The notes under the pieces: model-generated | Seen by the model: the letters and a program-made list of their open reading frames with translations, nothing else | The model's database searches: none | Told to the model about the DNA's origin: nothing | NCBI GenBank assembly: GCA_943329665.2 | Contig: CALQEU020000006.1 | Coordinates: 62,001 to 126,000, forward strand | Direction: 5' to 3' | DNA: 64,000 nucleotides | From: JAJTFW01 sp903922455 | GTDB lineage: Bacteria > Bacteroidota > Bacteroidia > AKYH767-A > OLB10 | Position numbers and translations under genes: made by a program | Shown: piece by piece, positions 1 through 8,561 of the stretch | Layout: each line of letters begins with the position of its first letter | Numbering within the stretch: the first letter of the stretch is position 1

Positions 1-1290
1 AACATTTGTGGACCGATTTTGATAATCGAGGACAGTAAATTCAATGATCGATCCTGCTCTTCTGCCAATAAAAATATTATTTGTAGATTCATTTGTAAAT
101 AGTAAATACTGCTCATTTCCTAGACTAGTAAGAGATTTTATTTCACCTGGACTAATCCCATTTTGATATTTGCATTGGAATAATATTGCTTTCGTATTTA
201 CCAACCTCGTTCCATCAAAACTTATCCAGGCTGAGCTTTGTTCAGCGAAAAGCGTAGAATGCGAAGTAAATATCCATTTGTTTTTTTGATTAATAACTAT
301 ACGTTTTTCCGTTACACTCTTTGCATTTAAATAAAAGTAATTGATATCATCGTGATCAATTGTTCGTTTGCTGATTAAAAGTTCACCGAGATGATTTATT
401 CCAATTTGATATGGATTTTCAAGCGTGCTCGCTGGTAAATTAATTTTTCGAATTTGTTCCTTTGTCTTAAACAGTAATGTATTGTTATTCTCGATACTTG
501 CAAGTTGATTTTTTTCAGCGTTAAATATCGTATTAATATTAGAATGCTCCTTCAACCACAAATCTTGTATATCGGATTCACTCAGTTTTGTTTTTGGTAA
601 GTATGGATGATATCCAGCTGCTGTTGTATTGTATTCTCCTTCCATCTGACGAATTAATGTGGAATCGCCGCTAGGAGCTGGATCTGATCCGAATGCTATT
701 TCTAATGATTCTATGCGAATTGGTGATGGGCCAATATTCCATATGTATGCCTTTAATGTGGATTCTTTTGTTATTGGATAACCTTCTGTTTTTATTCTGC
801 CGTTTATTATGTTAGGTAGTTTGACGATGAAGTCTGGATCACTACTATAACTTGCACTCCAAAATGGTTCGTTTTGACCAGGGGTTTCAATTGTTACTAC
901 AAAAATGAAATTCAAACTATCTGTACTTAGTCGTGTAACTTTAGCTTGTGTTTTAATTAATGATAAACTATCTTTATAATAGTCAAAAATCCGTAAGCTA
1001 AATCCTGGGCTATATGATTTATTTCCATCCAAATAAAAACCTGTTGAATCATAGTTTTTATCAGTACTTTGACTGTTCTGGAATATAATTTTATAAGTAT
1101 CTACTCCACTTTTAGTTATTGTCCCCGTGTTTTCTGATTGAAAATATTCAGAAAATTCACGTTCAAGAGAATTGATCGATACACTCGATTTATCAATTAG
1201 GACAAAAAGTATAATGTAAATTATACTTCCTGCAAAAAGCAAAACTATGGATTTGCTTTTCTGAAATGAATATGGATTTCGACTATTCAA
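1..1290 (-). CDS. membrane-anchored protein of unknown function, 3' end outside window
   Basis: An open minus-strand frame runs from a TTG at 1288-1290 to the window edge without a stop (430 codons visible). No ATG lies near the front; an in-frame stop lies just upstream of the TTG, and the TTG overlaps the end of the preceding lipoprotein gene, which suggests translational coupling. After a short basic N-terminus there is one hydrophobic helix (about residues 13-31, around IVLLFAGSIIYIILFVLI), then a long soluble, Asn/Ser/Thr-rich beta-type region. This fits a single-pass inner-membrane protein facing the periplasm, or one with an uncleaved signal. I do not recognise the family. Its neighbour has a carbohydrate-binding-like fold and the divergent genes acylate polysaccharide, so a role at the cell surface is a guess. 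Confidence 0.7.
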   Translation of the reverse strand, partial: MNSRNPYSFQKSKSIVLLFAGSIIYIILFVLIDKSSVSINSLEREFSEYFQSENTGTITKSGVDTYKIIFQNSQSTDKNYDSTGFYLDGNKSYSPGFSLRIFDYYKDSLSLIKTQAKVTRLSTDSLNFIFVVTIETPGQNEPFWSASYSSDPDFIVKLPNIINGRIKTEGYPITKESTLKAYIWNIGPSPIRIESLEIAFGSDPAPSGDSTLIRQMEGEYNTTAAGYHPYLPKTKLSESDIQDLWLKEHSNINTIFNAEKNQLASIENNNTLLFKTKEQIRKINLPASTLENPYQIGINHLGELLISKRTIDHDDINYFYLNAKSVTEKRIVINQKNKWIFTSHSTLFAEQSSAWISFDGTRLVNTKAILFQCKYQNGISPGEIKSLTSLGNEQYLLFTNESTNNIFIGRRAGSIIEFTVLDYQNRSTNV

Positions 1291-1804
1291 AAGTCAATTC
1301 AAAGTCGTCAAAAGAAGCTTCTTCTTGTTTGGGTGCCCATCCATATATTTTTAATATGCCATCATTTACCTCCATTGGTAAATCCAGTTTAACTTCAATG
1401 CGCTTCCACCCTTTGTCATCTGTCTCTTGGGCGGATGATAGGAATGTGCTTTTCCAAATATAATTTGCACCCGTTGGACTATTGACAGTGGCCACCCATT
1501 GTGCTTCTTTTGGATCTCCTATGCATCTTATCCATATTGAAGCGGTCATCTTAGTATAACCTTTTGCCAAAAGATCCTTGACTTCTGCCTCATAAGTTAA
1601 GCTATAAACTCTTTCAGGTCCAGTAAAAATTGAATATTTGCCACTTCGACTTAATTTATTTGAAATGGCCTCATTTGAAATATTCCAATTTTTTAATTCA
1701 TCAAAATCGCAGGTAATAATATTTGATCGATTCTTAGAATTAGAACAACTATTAAATAGTTGAACACCGCAAAACATGATAAGGAACAGTAACTTTTTTT
1801 TCAT
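1283..1804 (-). CDS. small lipoprotein with CBM-like beta-sandwich
   Basis: 173 residues. The N-terminus is a type II signal peptide with the lipobox Cys at residue 20 (LFNSC), followed by Ser/Asn, so export and lipidation are expected. The mature part resembles carbohydrate-binding modules of the CBM4/16 jelly-roll type: an opening FDELKNW strand, SGKYSIFTG, TASIWIR, GWKRIEVKLDLP, and a closing ASFDDFELTFE strand, which is the usual final strand of these domains. No catalytic domain is attached. The stop overlaps the TTG start of the next minus-strand gene by a few bases, so the two probably form one transcript. Sugar binding is inferred from fold resemblance only. Confidence 0.75.
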   Translation of the reverse strand: MKKKLLFLIMFCGVQLFNSCSNSKNRSNIITCDFDELKNWNISNEAISNKLSRSGKYSIFTGPERVYSLTYEAEVKDLLAKGYTKMTASIWIRCIGDPKEAQWVATVNSPTGANYIWKSTFLSSAQETDDKGWKRIEVKLDLPMEVNDGILKIYGWAPKQEEASFDDFELTFE

Positions 1805-1808
1805 GTTT

Positions 1809-1816
1809 CAAATGTA
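1809..1816 (-). promoter_or_regulatory. -7 element of the lipoprotein gene (leaderless type)
   Basis: On the minus strand this reads TACATTTG, a perfect match to the Bacteroidota -7 consensus TAnnTTTG, and ends 4 nt before the ATG at 1804. Transcription would begin at or next to the start codon. No good TTTG/TTG -33 box is seen at 17-23 nt. Confidence 0.45.
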
Positions 1817-1917
1817 GGAATTATCATATTGCCAGATGAAACATAGAAGAGATTAATTAGCACAGTTAGATTAGAATATTGTGGAAAAATATGTTTATTT
1901 GCAAATATTATTACAAC

Positions 1918-3345
1918 ATGGTATTCTCGAGTATACTATTCCTCATTTATTTCTTGCCAATTTTCTTAGTTGTGTATTATGTTACACCTCAGCGATTTAG
2001 AAATGGATTTTTACTTCTGAGCAGTGTGGTTTTTTATAGTTGGGGAGCTCCACGTTTTATCTTTGTAATCCTTGGGACAACGATAATTGACTTTGTTTTG
2101 GTCCGACTCATGGATCGAACCGCGAATAATTGGAGGCGTCGATTGTTTTTGTTGTTGTCTGTTTCTATAAATTTAGGACTGTTATTTTATTTTAAATATT
2201 CAAATTTCTTTGTTGAGAATATTAATGAAGTACTAGGATCGATTGGAATGAATCGAATTTCTTGGATTAAATTAGTGCTACCAATTGGTATCTCATTTTA
2301 TACTTTTGAAACAATTACTTATGTCGTAGATGTTTACAGGAAGGTTCATAAGCCTCAGCCCAATTTTTGGAACTACCAATTATATATTATCTTTTTTCCA
2401 AAGCTTATTGCTGGGCCCATTGTCCGATATCATGAGTTTGCAGACCAAATAAAAAAAAGATATTATACTGATAATACTTCAAATAGGGTAGCAGGTTTTA
2501 CTAGGTTTTCTTTAGGGCTTGGAAAAAAAGTTTTATTGGCAAATCCTTGTGGAAGTTTAGCAGATCAAATAATGGGGTATGATTTGAATGCTTTAAATTC
2601 TCCTCTTGCTTGGGTAGGAATTCTTGCATACACCATGCAAATTTATTTTGATTTTTCGGGGTATTCTGACATGGCCATTGGAATAAGTAGAATGATGGGA
2701 TTTCGACTCCCAGAAAATTTTAATAGCCCCTATACTTCTAAAAGTATAACTGAATTTTGGAGAAGATGGCATATCACCTTGGGAAGTTGGATGAGGAATT
2801 ATTTGTATATTCCCTTAGGAGGTAGCCACGTCAAAAGCAGTCGGCGTTTATACTTTAATCTTTTTATTGTGTTCTTGGCGTCTGGATTTTGGCATGGTGC
2901 TTCTTGGAATTTTTTGTTTTGGGGCGTGTTTCATGGCTTTTTTCTTGTTATAGAAAGAGCGTTTTTGTTGAAGATTTATGAACGTACTACTGCTTGGATA
3001 ACGATCCCTATTAACTTTTTTGTGGTGATGATTGGTTGGGTCTTTTTTAGATTAGAATCATTTGATGAGGCTAGTGTTTTTGTGAGTCGATTATTTGCAA
3101 TGAAGGCTGGAAGTCTACAGTTGGTTGCGTTGGATAGTTTGGTCTATCTTATTATTGCCCTCGTATTTTCTTTTGTAACTTTATTGAACTTAGGAAAGAG
3201 ACTCGAAAATTTGTTTTATTTGCCACCCTCTGAAAATGTATGGTTAAATGGCTGGCTTTTATCTACTTCAATTGTTTTGTTTTTGGTGTCTGTAAGTGCA
3301 ATTACTTCGGTTGGTTTTAATCCTTTTATTTATTTTAGATTTTAA
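1918..3345 (+). CDS. MBOAT family O-acyltransferase (AlgI-like)
   Basis: 475 residues from the ATG at 1918. An earlier in-frame TTG at 1879 would add 13 residues, but AlgI-type proteins normally begin MVFSSxxFL, exactly as at 1918. It is a polytopic membrane protein with about ten hydrophobic segments. The family's conserved blocks are present: FWRRWHITLG and WMRNYLYIPLGG (about residues 280-300) and SGFWHGASWNFLFWG (about 322-336), which holds the active-site His of WHGASW. Family members move acyl groups, usually acetyl, across the inner membrane to a periplasmic SGNH-type partner that decorates an exported polysaccharide. That partner is encoded directly downstream with a 1-bp TAATG overlap. 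Confidence 0.92.
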   Translation: MVFSSILFLIYFLPIFLVVYYVTPQRFRNGFLLLSSVVFYSWGAPRFIFVILGTTIIDFVLVRLMDRTANNWRRRLFLLLSVSINLGLLFYFKYSNFFVENINEVLGSIGMNRISWIKLVLPIGISFYTFETITYVVDVYRKVHKPQPNFWNYQLYIIFFPKLIAGPIVRYHEFADQIKKRYYTDNTSNRVAGFTRFSLGLGKKVLLANPCGSLADQIMGYDLNALNSPLAWVGILAYTMQIYFDFSGYSDMAIGISRMMGFRLPENFNSPYTSKSITEFWRRWHITLGSWMRNYLYIPLGGSHVKSSRRLYFNLFIVFLASGFWHGASWNFLFWGVFHGFFLVIERAFLLKIYERTTAWITIPINFFVVMIGWVFFRLESFDEASVFVSRLFAMKAGSLQLVALDSLVYLIIALVFSFVTLLNLGKRLENLFYLPPSENVWLNGWLLSTSIVLFLVSVSAITSVGFNPFIYFRF

Positions 3346-4487
3346 TGGAAAAGAAAAAATTCTTTAATCAGATTTTGAATTTCTTGGGAGTGTTACTTTT
3401 TTTGTATCCCGCTTTTAATGGAATTACAGGTTTAGTTAAAGATCCAAAATTGGATGGTGCTGTTGAATTGAAAAAGGATACTTCCTTTTCGTTAAAAGGA
3501 TGGTGGGACGGTACATGGCAAGAACCAAAGGAAGAGTATTTGAGTGAAAAATTTGGATGTAGAAATTATTTTGTGAGATTACATAATGAAATTGACTTTC
3601 GAATTTTTCATAAAGGACATGCTCGCAATTTGGTAATTGGTAAGGAAGATATTCTATATGAAAGAGATTATATTCTGACATATTTTGGTAAAGACTTTTT
3701 AGGGACGGATGTAATTACCAATAATGTAAATAAAATTAAAGAAGCTCAACGTATACTTTCTGAAAAAGGTAAGACTCTGATTGTAGTTTTAGCTGCAGGA
3801 AAAGGCTCATTTTATCCTGAGTATTTTCCTGTTGAATTTGATAGTATGAAAAGAGGCCCTACCAATTTTGAAGAAACAAGCAAGTTAGCTACTGATGCAG
3901 GTGTCAATTTTATTGATTTTTCAGTTTATTTTAAGAATCAAAAAGGGAATACGCCTTATTTGCTTTATCCTAAATATGGTGTTCATTGGAGTCAATATGC
4001 AATGACTTTAGCGGCTGATTCGTTGGTCCGCTTTATTGAATCAAAGAGATTCATTAAGATGCAACATTTCAAATGGAATGAAATAGCATTGAAAAGAGCA
4101 AAGGATATCGATTATGATATAGGAAGTGGTATGAATTTATTGTCCTACTTGAATGGTCCTAAGATGGGCTATCCGAAAATATTTTTTGAAGAAAATAAAG
4201 GGGAAGTAAAACCTTCAATTGTAGTGATTGCAGATAGCTTTTATTGGGGTATATTTAATATGGGGTTTTCAAATCTATTCTCAAAATCTCATTTTTGGTA
4301 TTATAATAATGAAGTGTATCCAGAGCACTATAAGTCTCCTACATATGTAAATGATTTGGATTTAGCGAGTCAATTAAATGATCATGATGTCTTTGTATTG
4401 ATGGCTACAGAGCATAATATTGCAGGCGCTGGTTGGGGATTTGTGGATGCCGTAATTAACTTGGAGAATAAAAATGAGGTCAAATAA
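3345..4487 (+). CDS. AlgJ/AlgX-like SGNH acetyltransferase
   Basis: 380 residues; the ATG shares its A with the TAA of the MBOAT gene, so translation is coupled. An N-terminal hydrophobic segment (about residues 9-28) acts as signal anchor. The rest resembles the DHHW/AlgJ family of periplasmic SGNH-type esterase/acetyltransferases: a DSF block near residue 296 supplies the nucleophilic Ser, and GVHWSQYA near residue 212 supplies the catalytic His. In alginate and related systems such a protein accepts acetyl from the MBOAT partner and transfers it to sugar. The polymer here is unknown. No terminator is visible in the 185 bp to the next gene. Confidence 0.82.
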   Translation: MEKKKFFNQILNFLGVLLFLYPAFNGITGLVKDPKLDGAVELKKDTSFSLKGWWDGTWQEPKEEYLSEKFGCRNYFVRLHNEIDFRIFHKGHARNLVIGKEDILYERDYILTYFGKDFLGTDVITNNVNKIKEAQRILSEKGKTLIVVLAAGKGSFYPEYFPVEFDSMKRGPTNFEETSKLATDAGVNFIDFSVYFKNQKGNTPYLLYPKYGVHWSQYAMTLAADSLVRFIESKRFIKMQHFKWNEIALKRAKDIDYDIGSGMNLLSYLNGPKMGYPKIFFEENKGEVKPSIVVIADSFYWGIFNMGFSNLFSKSHFWYYNNEVYPEHYKSPTYVNDLDLASQLNDHDVFVLMATEHNIAGAGWGFVDAVINLENKNEVK

Positions 4488-4672
4488 ATTGTTTTGATGT
4501 TTTACTGAGCGATCCTTCGGATATTGGCAATCTTGATCCTCGATTATTGAACTCAATAGCGATAAATAGTTCGTTTAAACTATGTGACTATCAATGGCAT
4601 AATTAATAAATTGGATTTGGAGAGTAGTTAAGACTCTGACTTACAATCCCTCTTCGTATTTTTACCATCCCT

Positions 4673-5542
4673 ATGAACGTAGAAGAATTCTTCAATTTAT
4701 TTATCAAAGAGTTAGAGTCGAAGCCAACTTTATGGTCTTATTATAAGTACCATACTGATTCTAAAAGTTTTGAGTTTAGAAAAGCTTATTTCTGTCAACG
4801 TCTAAGCTATATCGCTGATAAAATCAAAATGCACGACAGTATTAATTGGGATATCGGTTGTGGTTATGGAACTACTGCCATTTTTTTAGCTTTAAATGGA
4901 TTTAAAGTGCACGGAACTACACTAGAATTTTATTTTAAAGAAATTCCAGAGCGAATAAAATATTGGTCGCAGTTTGGTGATGTTTCAGGATTTACCTTCG
5001 ATTACGAAGATATTTTTGATCCAGAGTTGAAAAACATAAAGTATGATTTTATCATCGTTCAAGATACATTGCATCATCTCGAACCTCTACAAGAAGCATT
5101 GAAAATTATTTCAAATCACCTTGCAGTAAATGGTGAGATAGTAGCCATTGAAGAAAACGGAAATAACATTATTCAATCTCTAAAACTGTATAAGCAAAGA
5201 GGAAATAAGCGGATCATAGAATTTTATGATGAGAGATTGAAGAAGACGATCTTATTGGGGAATGAAAATATTCGATCTATTCACACTTGGCAAAAGGAAA
5301 TGAATAAGCAAGGTTTGTCTATCGATACGAATAGTGTACAGTACGTAAGAGCATATCCGCCTTTTTTGTTTAATAAATATGGATATGAAAAATCCATCGA
5401 AAAGGAACAACATCTTTGGAAGAAGAATAAATGGATGAGAGAATATTTCTTTTTCGGAATTAATTTTATAGCTTCACATGTTGAGAGCCCTTCTAAATCA
5501 TCATTGCATTCGCCCGCTGCTAATCACGCCATGAATCATTAA
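4673..5542 (+). CDS. class I SAM-dependent methyltransferase
   Basis: 289 residues. Motif I of class I methyltransferases is clear (WDIGCGYGTTAIFLA, about residues 60-74), with an acidic motif II region, YDFIIVQDTLHHLEPLQEAL as post-motif II, and NHLAVNGEIVAIEENGN as the strand-turn after it. The C-terminal third is less conserved and probably forms the acceptor-binding part. It is followed 10 bp later by a glycosyltransferase, so modification of a surface sugar or lipid is plausible, but the substrate cannot be read from sequence. Confidence 0.85.
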   Translation: MNVEEFFNLFIKELESKPTLWSYYKYHTDSKSFEFRKAYFCQRLSYIADKIKMHDSINWDIGCGYGTTAIFLALNGFKVHGTTLEFYFKEIPERIKYWSQFGDVSGFTFDYEDIFDPELKNIKYDFIIVQDTLHHLEPLQEALKIISNHLAVNGEIVAIEENGNNIIQSLKLYKQRGNKRIIEFYDERLKKTILLGNENIRSIHTWQKEMNKQGLSIDTNSVQYVRAYPPFLFNKYGYEKSIEKEQHLWKKNKWMREYFFFGINFIASHVESPSKSSLHSPAANHAMNH

Positions 5543-5552
5543 TTTCGTTGCT

Positions 5553-6272
5553 ATGAACACGAAGACTTTATCAATAATAATTCCTGTTTTTAATGAAGCC
5601 AAAACCATCCATCTTATCCTCGATAAAATTGGACATGTAGATTTGTTGGAAGAAATGAACAAAGAAGTTATCGTTGTGAATGATTGTTCAACAGACAATA
5701 CAATTCATTCTTTGGAAGCGTATAAAAACACACATCCACAGTTCAATTTATCCATCTATTCGCAAGAAAAAAACTTAGGTAAAGGCGCCGCATTGCATCG
5801 TGGCATTAAGGAAGCTACTGGTGATTATGTGATTATTCAAGATGCCGATTTAGAATATGATCCTGCAGAGTATAATCGTCTTTTACAACCTATCTTGAAT
5901 GGATTTGCAGATGTAGTGTACGGTTCTAGGTTCACAGGTGGAAGTGCACATCGAATTTTATTTTTTTGGCATACGCTTGGTAATCATGGGCTCACTTTTT
6001 TATCGAATATGTTTACCAATCTGAATTTAACAGATATGGAAACTTGCTACAAATTATTTAAACGCGAAATGATTCAATCGCTCGACTTGAAAGAGCGTCG
6101 TTTTGGATTCGAACCGGAAGTAACTGCAAAAATTTCTCGTATTCCTAATGTGCGCATTTACGAAGTGGGGATCTCTTACTACGGTAGAACGTATGCAGAA
6201 GGAAAAAAGATAAATTGGAAAGATGGTTTTAGAGCGATCTATTGTGTTTTGAGATATAATCTTTTTAAATAA
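5553..6272 (+). CDS. GT2 family glycosyltransferase (DPM1-like)
   Basis: 239 residues. The GT-A nucleotide-sugar fold starts at once (LSIIIPVFNEAKTIHLIL), followed by VVNDCSTDNT, a GKGAALHRGIKEATGDY block, and the metal-binding QDADLEYDP motif (about residues 94-102). The length and the YGSRF and LTDMETCYKLFKRE motifs match the dolichol-/polyprenyl-phosphate mannose synthase-like branch without a C-terminal membrane part. Such enzymes usually load a sugar onto polyprenyl phosphate. The gene lies 10 bp after the methyltransferase, and the spacer holds a near-consensus -7 box (TAATTTCG) 5 nt before the ATG. Confidence 0.88.
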   Translation: MNTKTLSIIIPVFNEAKTIHLILDKIGHVDLLEEMNKEVIVVNDCSTDNTIHSLEAYKNTHPQFNLSIYSQEKNLGKGAALHRGIKEATGDYVIIQDADLEYDPAEYNRLLQPILNGFADVVYGSRFTGGSAHRILFFWHTLGNHGLTFLSNMFTNLNLTDMETCYKLFKREMIQSLDLKERRFGFEPEVTAKISRIPNVRIYEVGISYYGRTYAEGKKINWKDGFRAIYCVLRYNLFK

Positions 6273-6274
6273 AT

Positions 6275-6691
6275 TTATTGTAACAATCCTTTGATTGTCG
6301 TAGTGCCGTATCCTCCAAGTCCTCCTGATCTAAAGAAAAGAATTGCTGAATCGTTTCTGAAAATAAAACTTCTTATGGTGGGTCCCGGAAACTGTTGTTC
6401 GTAACAAGATAACGCCGAATCTAGTTTAAATAGATATCCATCGGCAATGATGGAGCTATCAGAAGTATCTTTAACAATAGTGAATGTCCAAGCATATGTG
6501 GTGTCATTCTGAGTTGGCGGCAAACCCATCATCCAAAAATAATTGTTCTTAGTCCCTACATAACTTCCTACAATGGAATCACGAAAATCAGCAGGAATAA
6601 CTACAATTAAATCGTCTGGTGTCGGATCCTCGTCCTTTTTGCAGGTGATGAAAACGGCTAGAATTAAAATCAGAAATAAACTGTTTTTCAT
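6275..6691 (-). CDS. small lipoprotein of unknown function
   Basis: 138 residues with a short type II signal peptide (MKNSLFLILILAVFITC) and Cys-17 followed by KKDEDPTPDD, a typical Bacteroidota outer-membrane lipoprotein start. The mature part is a small beta-rich domain (VGSYVGTKNNYFW, AWTFTIVKD, YLFKLDSALSC, FIFRNDSAILFF) of the calycin/lipocalin-like size seen in many uncharacterised Bacteroidota lipoproteins. It converges on the glycosyltransferase gene with 2 bp between the stops and no visible terminator. Confidence 0.75.
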   Translation of the reverse strand: MKNSLFLILILAVFITCKKDEDPTPDDLIVVIPADFRDSIVGSYVGTKNNYFWMMGLPPTQNDTTYAWTFTIVKDTSDSSIIADGYLFKLDSALSCYEQQFPGPTIRSFIFRNDSAILFFRSGGLGGYGTTTIKGLLQ

Positions 6692-6750
6692 GAGACGAAT
6701 AATCTTTGTTGACCCGAAATTAATGATTCTATCCTAATATTGCAATTGAA

Positions 6751-7476
6751 ATGGCAAATTTTACATTTAAGGAAAAAGACGAAGAAGGACTTCACACGCT
6801 AGAAGCCATCAGCCAAGCTCATCATTTTAATGCATGGATGTTTGAACAGGTGCAACCATTTATGAATGGACGAATTCTTGAAATTGGTAGTGGTATCGGA
6901 AATATCTCCCAATATTTTATTGATGCAAAATCCAATATCGTTCTGAGTGATATACGAGAAGAATATTGCAATGCCTTGCGCCAAAAGTTTCCTAAGAACC
7001 AAGTTCTCATCCTCGATTTAGTCCATCCCGATTTTGAAAATGTATATAGCCATCTCCTAGGTTCATTTGACGCCTGTTTTGCCATGAATGTAGTTGAACA
7101 TATTGAAGATGATCACCTAGCCATGAAAAACTTGGTCTCATTGCTCAAAGTAGGAGGAAAAGTGCTGATTCTTGTACCAGCAGGCCCATCTCTTTATAAT
7201 GACATTGATAAAGGACTTTTTCATTTCAGACGATATACGGATTCCATGATGAATGAACTCTTTCAAGCAGCTCCCCTGTTAATGGAAAAGAAGTGGATGT
7301 TCAATGCGTTAGGTATACCTGCTTGGTTTTTTGGAGGAAAAATCATGAAAAAGAAGGAGGTGGAGGGAGATCAGATGAACTTGTATAATAAACTAATCCC
7401 CATCGCCCGATTCTTAGATTGGATCACTTTCCGTAAAATGGGATTGTCAATAATTGCACTCGCCACAAAATATTGA
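6751..7476 (+). CDS. class I SAM-dependent methyltransferase
   Basis: 241 residues. The SAM-binding motif is ILEIGSGIGNISQYF (about residues 40-54), with VLSDIREEYC as acidic loop, FDACFAMNVVEHIEDDHLAM as post-motif II, and LLKVGGKVLILVPAG as the next strand. A segment after residue 140 (YNDIDKGLFHFRRYT) is common in Bacteroidota methyltransferases found beside glycosyltransferases. A near-consensus -7 element (TAATATTG, 6735-6742) precedes the ATG by 8 nt, with a TTG 23 nt upstream, so it is probably transcribed on its own. The substrate is unknown. Confidence 0.85.
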   Translation: MANFTFKEKDEEGLHTLEAISQAHHFNAWMFEQVQPFMNGRILEIGSGIGNISQYFIDAKSNIVLSDIREEYCNALRQKFPKNQVLILDLVHPDFENVYSHLLGSFDACFAMNVVEHIEDDHLAMKNLVSLLKVGGKVLILVPAGPSLYNDIDKGLFHFRRYTDSMMNELFQAAPLLMEKKWMFNALGIPAWFFGGKIMKKKEVEGDQMNLYNKLIPIARFLDWITFRKMGLSIIALATKY

Positions 7477-7580
7477 TTTTTTCCATATTCGGGACGATTC
7501 CAATTTCGAGAACAGGCAATTTACTGTCTATTCTATTTTCAATCAGCTTTTTAACAGTTTTTAAAAATATGTTAATATGT

Positions 7581-7611
7581 TTTGCAAATCTCTTTATTTA
7601 TCCTAATTTTG
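7581..7611 (+). promoter_or_regulatory. promoter of rplM-rpsI
   Basis: TTTG at 7581-7584 and TAATTTTG at 7604-7611, separated by 19 bp, match the Bacteroidota primary sigma consensus. The predicted start is near 7618, giving a leader of about 30 nt before the GTG start of rplM. Confidence 0.75.
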
Positions 7612-7647
7612 CCCTCCCATTGTAAAAACAATACTAATTTAAACACC

Positions 7648-8097
7648 GTGGATACGTTAAGTTACAAAACTGTTTCAGCCAACGCCAAGACAGTAACCAA
7701 AGAGTGGGTAGTTCTAGATGCCAAAGACCAGGTTTTAGGTCGTTTCTCATCTCAGGCTGCTATGATGCTTCGTGGAAAGCACAAAGCGAATTATACCCCA
7801 CACGCCGATTGCGGCGATAATGTGATCATCATAAATGCAGACAAAGTTCGTCTCACCGGCCGTAAATGGTCAGAACGTGAGTACGTTTCTCATACTGGTT
7901 ACCCAGGCGGACAACGTTTCGTGACTCCCGAGAAATTAATCATTCAAAAACCAACAGCGGTGGTTGAACGTGCGATTTACGGAATGTTACCTAAGAATCG
8001 TCTAGGAAATGCCATTAAGGGCAATTTATTTGTTTACGCTGGAAGTGAGCACCCACATGCTGCTCAACAACCTAAAGCAATCACCCTTAAGTACTAA
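7648..8097 (+). CDS. rplM: 50S ribosomal protein L13
   Basis: 149 residues from the GTG at 7648. An ATG at 7582 is in frame, but it lies inside the promoter, and Bacteroidota L13 proteins begin with the same DTLSYKTVSAN peptide that follows the GTG. Conserved L13 features follow: WVVLDAKDQVLGRFSSQAA, LRGKHKANYTPHADCGDNV, and GMLPKNRLGNAIKGNLFVYAGSEHPHAAQQP cut into the usual helix and loop at the C-terminus. L13 binds 23S rRNA early in large-subunit assembly. It is the first gene of the L13-S9 pair. Confidence 0.97.
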   Translation: MDTLSYKTVSANAKTVTKEWVVLDAKDQVLGRFSSQAAMMLRGKHKANYTPHADCGDNVIIINADKVRLTGRKWSEREYVSHTGYPGGQRFVTPEKLIIQKPTAVVERAIYGMLPKNRLGNAIKGNLFVYAGSEHPHAAQQPKAITLKY

Positions 8098-8105
8098 TCA
8101 AAAAC

Positions 8106-8492
8106 ATGGAAATTACACACACCATAGGTCGTCGTAAGACCGCTGTAGCCCGAGTTTATGTACAACCAGGCAACGGTATTATTAAAATTAATCAGAAGGA
8201 TTATAAGGATTACTTCCCAACTCTTCCCTTGCAAAAATTAGTGAAGCAAGCATTTGAAATATCATCTACCAATGATCATTATGATGTTACTGTAAACGTT
8301 TTTGGTGGAGGATACAACGGTCAAGCCGAAGCCATTCGTATGGCTCTTGCTCGTGCTCTTTGTAAAATCAATGCTGAACATCGTCCGCTGTTAAAAGCAG
8401 GTGGATTGTTAACGCGTGACCCACGTATGGTTGAACGTAAGAAGTTCGGTCAGAAAAAGGCTCGTGCTCGCTTCCAATTCAGCAAGCGTTAA
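8106..8492 (+). CDS. rpsI: 30S ribosomal protein S9
   Basis: 128 residues, 8 bp after rplM. GRRKTAVARVYVQPG at the front, the FGGGYNGQAEAIRMALARAL block in the middle, and the C-terminal RARFQFSKR tail are diagnostic of S9; the tail's last basic residues reach the P-site tRNA in the ribosome. Full length for the family. It is co-transcribed with rplM in nearly all bacteria. Confidence 0.98.
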   Translation: MEITHTIGRRKTAVARVYVQPGNGIIKINQKDYKDYFPTLPLQKLVKQAFEISSTNDHYDVTVNVFGGGYNGQAEAIRMALARALCKINAEHRPLLKAGGLLTRDPRMVERKKFGQKKARARFQFSKR

Positions 8493-8561
8493 TTTATTAC
8501 GATTGGAGTCTCGTACTTCTCTCTTCAACCATTTAATTATACACAATATTATAATAGCGTA

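Noticed and set aside
4374..4556. 60-codon minus-strand frame across the end of the AlgJ-like gene
   Set aside because: Mostly antisense to a well-supported gene; no motif.
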